Position numbers and translations under genes: made by a program
Shown: positions 49,075 to 58,642 of the stretch, piece after piece
Layout: each line of letters opens with the position of its first letter
How positions within the stretch are numbered: position 1 is the stretch's first letter
Notes under the pieces: generated by a model
Databases searched by the model: none
Seen by the model: the letters and a program-made list of their open reading frames with translations, nothing else
Told to the model about the DNA's origin: nothing
Assembly: GCA_050084515.1 (NCBI GenBank)
Contig: CM114272.1
Coordinates: 48,236,001 to 48,300,000, forward strand
Direction of reading: 5' to 3'
From: Blasia pusilla
Taxonomy: Eukaryota; Marchantiophyta; Marchantiopsida; Blasiales
DNA: 64,000 nt

Positions 49075-50940
49075 CTAATTCTTACGCCGCTTTCGCCCCA
49101 TTATTGATTTGCCATATACATTCTTCCCTTTTGCTCGTCGAGTGGATGGTGTAGCCAACATATCTTGAAGGATCTCGGACCTTATCTTCCCTAGTTCTCT
49201 ACACTCCTCCATAGTGGGAGATAACCCCGTGTGTCGTGGAATATTCTTGGGCCTTATGTCCATGTCATCCAAAAGAAAATCCATGTTTGTCTCCGCCATG
49301 ATTTGAGTGACATCAAGTTGGGAGGCATTTGGAAAATCTCTTTCCACCTCCCCGTACTCGGCAGCATCGGCTACTTGGCTCGTGGGTGGAGGAATACCCC
49401 ACTTATCGTTGATTTCATGGGGATCTCTTAGAATTTGGCTATTAGAAATTTGATTCATGGGATCCATATCATCCAATGAAGCTAAACCCCCACCATGTAC
49501 ATTTTCCTCCTCTCCATTCTACATTGATACCCTCTTCTTTCCCTTTCTATTTCTTGGTACATATGAAGAAGCAACCTTCAAAAGATTCTTTCTCAAAGCA
49601 TAAAGATCATAGGTAGAAGGTCTCTCAATGGATGAACCTCCAACACTAAGATCACCATCATCACTAACCACACCCATTTTGGCTGTCTCATGACAATCCA
49701 AAGCACTACCAATGGGGATAAAGAAAACATCAGGTGTAGAGATATGGGATATACTATCATTTATGCATCCTACTTGGCTACACAACGTCTCTACAATACC
49801 CATAGTGTCAACTACAACATCTCCTAAATCATCCATTTTATAAGCTCGTGCCATTTCCTCCAAATCACCCTCCAACATCTGTGATGAAACTTTGGATGTG
49901 CTTGGAATAGCTTCCATATGATGATAAATATCACCTCCGATAATTCCAATCTCACAATCATCCCTACCACCACCACCACATCCAATTGCTGGAATATCTT
50001 TCTCCAAACGTGCAACACTAAAAGGTACTTCGAGACTTCCCTCCAAAACTCCAATTGAATCTACAATGTCTACATGCAAGGGAGCAAACTCACCAACACA
50101 TTCTCCATCCACATAAGAGCTACCCTGAAAATTTACCTCAACACGGGGAGACCCAATGCTACCATCACCACCACAAACAGTAGTTGGAATGCCTTCCACA
50201 ACGCCAGCAAGAGAAGGTTCTCCAAGGCCAACCTTTGGTAGTCCAACTGAAAGTAAAGTCTCTGTATGTAAGGGAGGAGACTCACCAACACGTTCCCCAT
50301 CCACACGAGAGATACCCTTCAATATCTCTCCTTGTGGCAAGTTAATCTTAACATATGGAGACCCAACACCATCGCCATCACACACATTAGTTGGAATACT
50401 TTCCATCACTGCACCACTAGAAGATACTCCAATAACAACCTCCGGTACTCCAAGTGAAAGTATAGTCTCTTCATGCGAGGGAGGAGACTCACCAACATAT
50501 TCCCCATCCACATAAGAGCTACCCTTCAAGATTTCTCCTTGTAGAAGATTCATCTCAACACATGAAGGGCCAATGGACACATCACAACTTCCGGGTGTTG
50601 GAATAGTTTCCTGTACATCAGTAGTATATGGTGGAAAATCTAGACCAACCTGGTCTTCAACCATCACACAAGGGATCTCAATAGGGGAAGAAGAAGGGGC
50701 AGTACCCGATATACTTTTTGCTCTCTTCTTCAAGGACTTGGATACATGTGGAAGCCCAACCTTGGAGCAAGAGTCACCTCCCATAGATCTCGTGCGCACT
50801 CCAACCTTTTTAACTTCTTCCACATGTGTCAAAACAATATGGTTCTCCCTACTCTCACCAAAATTTTCTACACTCCTTGCTCTAAACTTCTCAATAGTAG
50901 GCTTAAAAGCCAACTTACTTCGCCTCTTTGGGCGCAAAAC
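49075..50940 (-). CDS. Unrecognised protein with internal repeats, one in-frame TAG
   Basis: One minus-strand frame is open from about 51000 to 49075 except for a single TAG at 49519-49521. A splice-like CAG lies just before 50940, so the first ATG may be in an upstream exon. The part before the TAG starts with a Lys/Arg-rich stretch (RPKRRSKLAF). It is then built of three to four repeats of about 65-70 residues, each with a GSSYVDGEYVGESPP-like core, a following hydrophobic-acidic part, and an end like VMESIPTNVCDGDG. The tail before the TAG is basic (RKGKKR). The part after it is acidic and ends in GRKRRKN. No family recognised. It probably belongs with the zinc-finger ORF upstream. Confidence 0.5.
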
Positions 50941-51049
50941 CTGAAAGTCACTAATATCATCATATTCATCTCCTTGAGAGGTGGGAGGTGGTTTGCTAAT
51001 GCTACTCCCTACTTAGATTCATGTACATTCCTCCTAAACCAATCTAAAT

Positions 51050-51982
51050 CTACATCCCTCTTCTCCCTTGGGCGTAATTGGAAGCTCTTTCTTCACAAAC
51101 CTCTTTGACCTTCTCCAAGTTTATTCTCTCCAACCATTCATTCCATTGGTGCCTATCCATGAAATCCAAGTACTTGGCTTGATCCATTTCAAGCCAAGCC
51201 ATTAAGTTTTGTTTCTTACGAGCAATCCAAGCTTGTGTCTCCTTCAATTGCTGAGATCTCTCATATGAAAAAATGGCAAGAAGCACACCCAAACACACTC
51301 CCTCTTTCTTCTCCTCTACTCCCAAAAGTTTCTTCACCAACTCCAAATGAACAAAGTAATTCTTCCCCCTCCCAATCTGGTCTATAGAACGAGGTTCACT
51401 AGCTCTCTCAATGGCAACCAAGCATGCTAAGACTATCACATCCATCATCAAATTGCTTTCACCGCACTCTCGGACTTTCACAAGACACATGTCATACTTT
51501 TCTCTATCCAGTAAGTCATCCCAATCTTGGATACCAAGGCACTTGGGGAGATCACACTCCACTAAAGCCAAAAATGTTGGCTTCTTGAACAAGTCTGGGA
51601 TAACATGATCGCGTTCCATTGTCAACCATGTCTCAGACCAATTTTGTCTAAATCTGTATAATTTTTCCCTCTTCATTTTTTCTAAACGCCTGATAGTATC
51701 TCTTGATTTTCTCATCAAATCTTTCTCTCTCTGCTTCTCACTAATGTTCCTCTTACAGCCCTTCACAGGGTCGTCAGGATGCCTACGTGCATTTTCCAAA
51801 GGTACTAAGTAACTTGGGTGCAGTTGAGGGTGCTTCTTAGTTAAGTGTTGATTGCACTTTGTTTTGTTCATTGTAGAGTAAATGCGACTACAAACTAGAC
51901 ACATCCACTTTGCGTCATTGTGAAATACCTCATTGCATTGGGAGAAAATACCAATAGGTATTTTCTCCCAATGCAATGCCAC
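51050..51982 (-). CDS. BED-like zinc-finger protein, 310 aa, function unknown
   Basis: An open frame of 310 codons. Residues 26-54 read KWMCLVCSRIY...KCNQHLTKKHP, a C-x2-C...H-x4-H arrangement as in BED-type DNA-binding fingers, common in proteins derived from or encoded by DNA transposons. The rest is alpha-helical and rich in Lys, Glu and Trp (RQNWSETWL, WIARKKQNLMAWLEM), without a recognisable transposase core. The first 17 codons lie inside a perfect hairpin (51931-51978). The ORF at 49075-50940 follows in the same orientation after about 110 bp and may be a later exon. The start is uncertain; a spliced upstream exon is possible. Confidence 0.55.
   Translation of the reverse strand: MALHWEKIPIGIFSQCNEVFHNDAKWMCLVCSRIYSTMNKTKCNQHLTKKHPQLHPSYLVPLENARRHPDDPVKGCKRNISEKQREKDLMRKSRDTIRRLEKMKREKLYRFRQNWSETWLTMERDHVIPDLFKKPTFLALVECDLPKCLGIQDWDDLLDREKYDMCLVKVRECGESNLMMDVIVLACLVAIERASEPRSIDQIGRGKNYFVHLELVKKLLGVEEKKEGVCLGVLLAIFSYERSQQLKETQAWIARKKQNLMAWLEMDQAKYLDFMDRHQWNEWLERINLEKVKEVCEERASNYAQGRRGM
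51931..51978. repeat. Perfect 22-bp hairpin at the start of the BED-like ORF
   Basis: Arms 51931-51952 and 51957-51978 are exact reverse complements (CATTGCATTGGGAGAAAATA...), loop AATA. On the minus strand the hairpin covers codons 2-17 of the zinc-finger ORF. Confidence 0.85.
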
Positions 51983-51989
51983 AAACTAC

Positions 51990-52600
51990 TCGGGTGGAAA
52001 CAGAGGTCGGAGTAGGGATGGGAAAAGCAGTCCTGAAACACATTCAATAAAGTATCACAAACCATGACATGAACATGTTCTGAAGGGATAAAACCTAACA
52101 AAACATACAAGTTCTAGGCAATGAACATTCCCACTAAGTGTTGGATGTGAAATTAATTCTCAAACCAAGGTATTCTTCTAAAATCTCCCTTGGTTTCAAA
52201 GCTCAAATGCCTTCCATTCCTCCCTAAACCATGTTACTAAAAGTTGTGTATCAATCTAGAAGAGGAGAACAATCAGGCAATGGGTCCGAAGAAATTTACA
52301 ATCAGTTGAAGCTAAGCAAGAAGCCACCTAAACTACCTTTGTGGTTACGAGTTAATAGAACCTAAAACATTGATTGTAATCATTAAGAAGTGCATGTCAT
52401 AGCCTTGCAATCATATACCCTCATCCTGGTTGAGATTGCTTTTGGTTGTAGAGAGAGGAAGAAGTAAAGACTTGTGGCTACATATCACACAGTGCAAAGG
52501 CAACTTAAAAAAACTTGTCATGTGCAATAGGGACGGAACTATAGTGAACAGCAAAGATTAATAAAAAAATGACTAGAGTGAATATTCAAGCATACCTCAA
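51990..52600. other. Intergenic, no gene seen
   Basis: Only short frames; the minus-strand frame up to 52110 is a possible 5' extension of the BED locus, without recognisable motif. Confidence 0.35.
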
Positions 52601-52604
52601 CAAT

Positions 52605-53050
52605 GGAAAGTATTCCAGATGCACCTCCGTGATTAAGATGATTCAAAGTTACTTTGCTCTAATCAAGTTTGCCACCAAGATCGCCTTCCTTTGAGAGCCA
52701 CCAAATGGAGAGAATCATTCTAGAAAAAGAGATACGTAATCTTCTCCCGCCCTACCTCCAACACGAACGGTATTGCTACACTCTCTGCATATTTAAGAAA
52801 ACTTAGAGATGGAAAGTATTCTAGATGAACCTTTGCAATAAAAATGATTTAGATTTTCCTTTTTGTAATCAAGTTTGCCTTTGAACGCCACCGAGTTCGC
52901 CTTTCTTTCAAAGCCGCCAAAACGTGGGAATCATACATGAAAAACATTGTGGTAAAATAGTGACCTAATCTTTTTCCGCCTTGCCTCTAACATGAACAAT
53001 AAACTTGCATCTTTGCCCGATCTCCCTCGGAAGGTATTCCAACTATCTGA
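52605..53050. repeat. Tandem duplication, about 200-bp period, GGAAAGTATTC motif
   Basis: Copies start at about 52610 and 52810 (ATGGAAAGTATTC[C/T]AGATG, then ATGATT, AATCAAGTTTGCC, CCGCC). A remnant with GGAAGGTATTCCAACTATC lies near 53030. The opening motif is the same kind of word that recurs at 40-41.4 kb. Confidence 0.7.
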
Positions 53051-54059
53051 ATAGAAAAAAAAAGTGAAGGTAGCGGTTCAGGTGCCCCGAGTCTCCCTTA
53101 CGCTATGGCGCCGGAACCACGCTCATTCCATGCTCGCCAGTTGCAGAAGTGGGGCATCAATATCAAAACTCAAGAAGCTCATTCAAAGCTAACTGACGGT
53201 TGGATCTAAAGAAGCCCAAATCTACACCGTTCATCCTTATGACCCTACTATTCGTCACACACAGAAGGTGAGGATTAACTTTGGAGACTTGGAGGCAGCT
53301 CATTGGTGGCTGCTAGGATTGAGCCTCCATGCAAAATTTGGAGCATGGATAAATGCTGAAGGTAGCCCAAAAATTCCCACACTTGTTTCTCCGAACCGCT
53401 CAAGCCATTCACATGCCCATAGCTGCCCAGATGCAATGGCATCGCGACACATGGAGAACATATATCGGTGGGATGGGTACATAGGTGCGGGCCGACCCGC
53501 CGTGGATATCCAACCCACAAGGCGAATATATAGGGGCTCGGCCGGAACTAATCTTCCGGCCTATTTGGGGAGTGGGTGATAGCGGGTCAAGGGTGGGATG
53601 ATGGGTGGGTAGGGGGGGCTTCCGGGGTTCTGGAGTTCCAGAACCCAGATCCAATAAAGGCTCTGAGTTCTAAGACTCCAGAGAGCCGCCCAGAGCTGCC
53701 CAAAACTTGCCTGGAGTGCCAAGGGAAATGGAATAAAACCCTAGCATTTACTGCTAAGCACGTACGCTTCTTCTTCAATATAAACCCGAGATAGTCGCTA
53801 AAACCAACCATTGGGGCCGGATTCAATAAATGTCCTATGAACGGGATTTTGGCCTACTCTTATTGGCCAGGCATGAGGCTCCGACGGGATTAACATCATT
53901 ACCACATCCTTTCCCATGACCATGATCATCACCATCATGCATCATCCATGAATCAGTGTCTATGGGTATGTTATTTGCATGCCCATACATACCAACGACA
54001 GCCATGGCTATGCCAGCCATGCTTGGAAATGCCGATATCACAGCAAGTGCGGCTTAGGA
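53051..54059. other. Intergenic; possible small His/Asp-rich ORF
   Basis: No supported gene. A minus-strand frame (54041-53835, 68 codons from a GTG) has a hydrophobic start (AFPSMAGIAMAVVGMYG) and a polar MMHDGDDHGHGKGCG segment. It resembles a small secreted or membrane peptide, but it lacks an ATG and has a stop five codons upstream. Overlapping frames at 53.3-53.8 kb show no domain. Confidence 0.25.
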
Positions 54060-54890
54060 TCTTGGTGCGAGCAAGTGCACGAATTGATCAGATTGATCGA
54101 ATGTTGATGTGTTTGGTGCGTTTAGGGCAATGTTGGTTGTTTTTTTACGAACAAATGGCAGTCGTCCATGCGATAGAGACCACGAAACAAAGGGAAAAAA
54201 GAAGGTTCCTCACATTGAGCCTACAAATTCTCTTCACTTTTTGATTAATCATCGTGATCGCTAGCATAACATTCAATTCTATTTCACTCGTGCATCCATA
54301 CGCCTGTATGCCACGCCACAGAGATTGTGGGGATATTAGGGTAATTTTGCAAATGGAGAATAATTGGAGACGGCCAAGGCTACTTTGGTAAGTTAGTCCT
54401 TCTGTGTGCATGTCCTACATTTCTAATATTTTCCTTGCACCGGGTTCTTCCTTGCATCAGGTTTTCTTACTGATCGAATTGAGCAACGTTCAAGTACGCG
54501 AATTCATGAAATTGATAGAATTTTGAATCTCATTGAGGCGCAAGGCGTTTGATGATGCTTGTTGTTTGACGGAGGAATGTCATGGAATGTTGCAATAGAG
54601 GCCACGAAACAAACAAAAGAAAGAAGGTGAAGCATATCGACTGCATCCCCCCACCTAAAAATTTATGCTTGATGCGTGAGGAATCGCTAGAGGAACCATC
54701 CTCATCTTTTGCACAAAGTGCAATTTTATTTTACTCGTATGTCCATACACCATGGAGGTTGGGCGGATATTAGGGTAACTTTGGACACATAGGAACATTG
54801 GAAATGGCCAAGGAAAAATTTGTAAGTGAGTCGTTCCTATGTGCACGCCATGCCTCTGTGATTTTTTCCGTGCATCGATAGAGGAACATG
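54060..54890. repeat. Diverged tandem duplication, about 420-bp period
   Basis: 54060-54440 and 54478-54880 share the order: (C)GAATT.AT.A.ATTGATAGAAT, GAGGCCACGAAACAAA, ATTTTATTTTACTCGTATGTCCATAC, GGATATTAGGGTAA, GGCCAAGG, and TGTGCATGCC. Extent is clear, borders approximate. Confidence 0.7.
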
Positions 54891-55079
54891 AGGGTTTAAA
54901 GTAAAGGATCTGGAAATTGGATCTTACAAGGACATGTAGAGTTGTAAATTACCGCTTACAACCTTCCAAATTGCAGGGAATGTTAAGGCATTCTAGAGAA
55001 ATCATGTTGGACTGTTCCATTTCCCACTTCCCAACCATTTTTCAATAGCTTGTAGCATCGTTGGGCAATTCAATCATCT

Positions 55080-55900
55080 TCTGTAACACTCCGAAATTTG
55101 AACTTGCATCCCATAACGGCATGATCAATTTCTAGAGATCGGGGGCTAGTCAAATTCTTCAGTTCTAGGGGTACATGACACATTCCCATTAGGGCAGACT
55201 TGGATTGAATCTTCAGATCATGGAGATAGTCCAGAGGAGTCTTCAAGACTTTTCCCTTTCCCACTTTCCACAAGGATGATGAATCTCTACAAATCGGGGA
55301 TACAACATGTCTAAATTTCAGGGATTTAGGTGACGATGAATTGTTAGCTTTCGGGGGTTTAAGAACATATGTATTTTGCCCTACACAGATTTCCCCACAT
55401 TCTACAAACCTGCTTGTTTTTCCGTTTTTTAGGCTAAGTTCCCTTCCCGGATTCACAATACTTGGGCAAGTGTTTACAACAATCCCAAATCTAAAAAGTC
55501 CAATGGAGTTGAACTAGTATATATCGAGGGCTACACAATTTTCAAAGTTATGGGGTACAAAATCACATTCTCACATCATGGAGACAATCTACAGGATTCC
55601 TTCAGGACTATTCCATTTCCCACAACCCCAAAACTACAGTTCTAGAGTTATGGGATACATGACACATTTCCTTTAAAGTAGACCTGGATTCAATCTTCAG
55701 ATCATGTACACACTTGAGAGGAGTCCTTCAAGACTTTTCCCATTTCCCACTTTCCACAGTCTTTTTAGGCTATGTGCCCTTCCCGGATTTTTTCCACTTA
55801 CTCTACAAACCTGCATGGTATAACAATTTCTTATGGTATGTGCCCTATCCTGACTCGGATCCCACAGTCTACAAACCTGCTTGGACGGTTTACATGAGGC
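55080..55900. repeat. Diverged repeats, about 490-bp period
   Basis: 55137-55275 and 55630-55760 share ACATGACACATT, GGATT.AATCTTCAGATCATG, GAGTC.TTCAAGACTTTTCCC and CCCACTTTCCAC. A weaker copy lies at 55560-55630. TTAGGCTA.GT.CCCTTCCCGGATT occurs at about 55432 and 55768. No gene seen. Confidence 0.65.
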
Positions 55901-56502
55901 ATTCCACATACGGAAATCTATGATCCTACATTGCTTCAGTCACAAAATCCAAATCTCCAAAGCAATCCATGTACTAGATCAATTCACCATATTTTTGCAC
56001 ATTTTCTTGCTGCAACAAGCATTCACTTACGAGCACACTTTAATTTATACACATCCAACCAGGCATATCCAAATATACAATCAATATGCAAGGCATAGTT
56101 TGAATTTCTTCAACATTATCCAACAGTGGGTGTGAGTAATTCGGATTCAGGGATAATCTGCCAATCATTCCTTCCCACGCATCACTTACCAAAACCTGAG
56201 CAATATCCGTCTGCCCATCCATATGCATCTAGTAAGTTTCAGAACGTAATTGCTTCTGCCTTGATTCCTATACCCTACTCTTTCTGTCGTCGGAGTAGGA
56301 ATTTCAGCAGTATCAAGTTCACCAACACCAATAAGATTATGCATAATTACAGCATGACGGGTCACTTTACAAATACAAAAACGGAACACATTTTCACCTC
56401 CATCATCCTTGTCCAGTAATGATTTTGGGATAGCCTTCACCCCCACATGATGTACCTATTTTCTCGTCGTGATTGTTGTACTTCCCATGGCCCTGCTTAT
56501 AT

Positions 56503-57081
56503 CTAACGAGGCAGGAAAGTAGATTTCCCATCCTCCCCAGGAAATGCCAATAGACGGCTAGCACATTGGCCCTCCATTATGCCTTGGATAATGTATGAAG
56601 AAATGACGTAGTCACCTTTAGCCGTCACTTTTTTTGATATGGAAAAGGGCCTCTGAGTGCCTTGCAATGGTGCCAACACCATGTATTGCTCCTCTAACAT
56701 CTACGCGTGGAAGACGAATGCTTCGATTTTCAAGAATTCCCTAGTATATTGAAACGGTGTGCATTGAATTCTACAGCCTCCGTCTTCAGCATACACCCGC
56801 ATCTTGTAGGAGAACGTATACTCAGGATTATGCCTCCCGCACTTCGAACAAAATATCTGGTTCCAACGCTTGTTGCATTTCCTACCACCTGGCAACGTCG
56901 AGTTACAAGCAATATAAAAAAACATCCATTGCGTCAAACGTGAGTGACACTTTACTAAAGAGGCCTCTTCCACCGGGATGACTTTGGACGGACTATAGTG
57001 AGAGAATACGAGAATTTGACATCGCATAGGCCTCCAAAGTCTCCAACCAACTTGTTTGTGGATCATGAAAAGGGAGAACAA
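56503..57081 (-). pseudogene. RPA70 C-terminal zinc-ribbon OB-fold, fragment
   Basis: The minus frame 57081-56701 contains FYIACNSTLPGGRKCNKRW, FCSKCGRHNPEYTFSYKMRV and YAEDGG. The C-x9-C...C-x2-C ribbon and flanking blocks follow the C-terminal domain of the large subunit of replication protein A. A single in-frame TAG (56701-56703) separates it from a continuation to 56503 (MLEEQYMVL and on). Before the ribbon a T-run at about 56919 shifts the frame: a VSLTFDAMDV segment lies in the other frame. N-terminal RPA domains are absent nearby. Single RPA domains travel with Helitrons and other plant transposons, which is one possible source. Confidence 0.65.
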
Positions 57082-57109
57082 CCCTCCTTGCGTTTTCCAC
57101 GTTTTGGGT

Positions 57110-57200
57110 CCTTGGCTTTGTACTCACCTTAGTACTCATAGCCTTAGGACTAAGGCTACCCCTTAGCCTTAGTACGCCTTAGTACTTCTAAACGCCACCA
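57110..57200. repeat. CCTTAGTAC-rich short inverted/direct repeats
   Basis: CCTTAGTAC occurs three times and its complement-like ACTAAGGCT pairs with AGCCTTAGT around 57149-57171. Short and low-complexity. Confidence 0.5.
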
Positions 57201-57502
57201 CATTCTTTGGCTTCTTCGTATTTTGCAAGATGGGCAAACTACGCGCATCATACGGACTACATGTATGGCCGCCACCCCAACTTATGAATGTTCGATGAAG
57301 CCAATGAGAGGAATAAGTGGCTCGAGGAGCCATTATTCCGAATCCTCCACATAACGCCATAAGTAACAAACTTAGACTTGAATTACCAAATCTACCTTGA
57401 ACAATATAACGCTGCCAACCATTCTGCAGGGACTTGCGGGCGAATTTGGGACTCCAGATTCAATGGGTGCAGGAGAATTGTTTTAGATGTTTTAGACTGG
57501 TG

Positions 57503-58060
57503 CTCCACTTGTAGTTTCGTGGTTCCTTGTAAACATTGTTAATTTTTACCATTGCACTTTACCTTGGAATTACGCAACACGGATGTTAGCCTTGAATAGA
57601 TTGCAATTAGGCTGGGATGACTTTTAGCTAGGTGCCGAAGAGTGACGTAAGAGGAATTTGAGATTCCTGATATGCATAAGGAAATCTGAGCTAGCCGGAG
57701 AACTTAGACGTGAGAGGAATTTGGGCGGGGGACAGGAATAAGGCAATTTGAGCTAGGTGGAGAACATAGATGTATAAGGAATCTTGTTTTCCCGAGAGGC
57801 ATAAGGAAATTTGAGATGGGTGGGGAAAACAAAGATGAGAGGAATTTGGGGCCCATGCAGGCATAAGGCAATTTGAGTTGGCACTGCTAGGAGGAAATTT
57901 GTTCAAGACTCGTGCTCCATTTGTAGTTCCTACGTTTCTAGTACGATTTTTCTGTTATCACCATTGCGCCTTACAGTCCACAGGTATCAGCCTTCTATTC
58001 ATTACACTTAGGGCGGGACTACACCACCAGTTGGATGCCGAAGATAGACGTGAATTGGGG
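57503..58060. repeat. Nested tandem repeats: about 403-bp unit with 62-bp sub-repeats
   Basis: 57503-57652 and 57906-58060 are diverged copies (GTGCTCCA.TTGTAGTT, CCATTGC.C.TTAC, GCCGAAGA). Between them, at about 57650, 57713, 57774 and 57838, four units of about 62 bp repeat GAGGAATTTG...GCATAAGG.AATTTGAG.T.G. Confidence 0.75.
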
Positions 58061-58642
58061 AACTGGGGAATTGTGGAAGAGGGTCGGGGACATAGGATCA
58101 AAAGTGGTCCAATGACAATTTCAAAGATTGTTGGCGAGGGGGCGTCCAGAGGCGGAGATGGAGATTGGGATTATTCCTCGAGTGACGACTCTGACTGGAT
58201 TCATGATTCCCAATGGGAGGTCCTTGGGAGAAGGAGGGCGAGATGCATAGAAATAGAGCTGGTAGGGAGGAATGATTAAGCATTTCCTCAAAAACCGGCC
58301 GTCCAGTTCTACTCGCTAAGCCCACTGTTGTTACTAGGCAGGCGGCCTAGAGACAACAATCCAAAACGATAGTGAGAAAATTTCCATTCATCTGCACTTG
58401 AGTTGTGGAAAGACTTGGCTTGTGAGCATTCCTCTCCAAAGAGTGCATCGGCCTGAGAAAGACCTTCCCAAGATGCACATGCCCCGACCGAGGTACATAA
58501 ATACTGCACGTCTATGAATGCATGTGAGCGGCAAGGCTTGAATGTTTACTATGCGTGTAATGTTGCACTAAAAAAATGGGAATGACTACGATGCAATTGG
58601 TATACATCTCCACTTGCCAGCAAGGAAAGATTCAATCTTCAT

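Noticed and set aside
53268-53826. Several overlapping frames of 70-100 codons on both strands
   Set aside because: Open on both strands because of composition; no domain or splice context.
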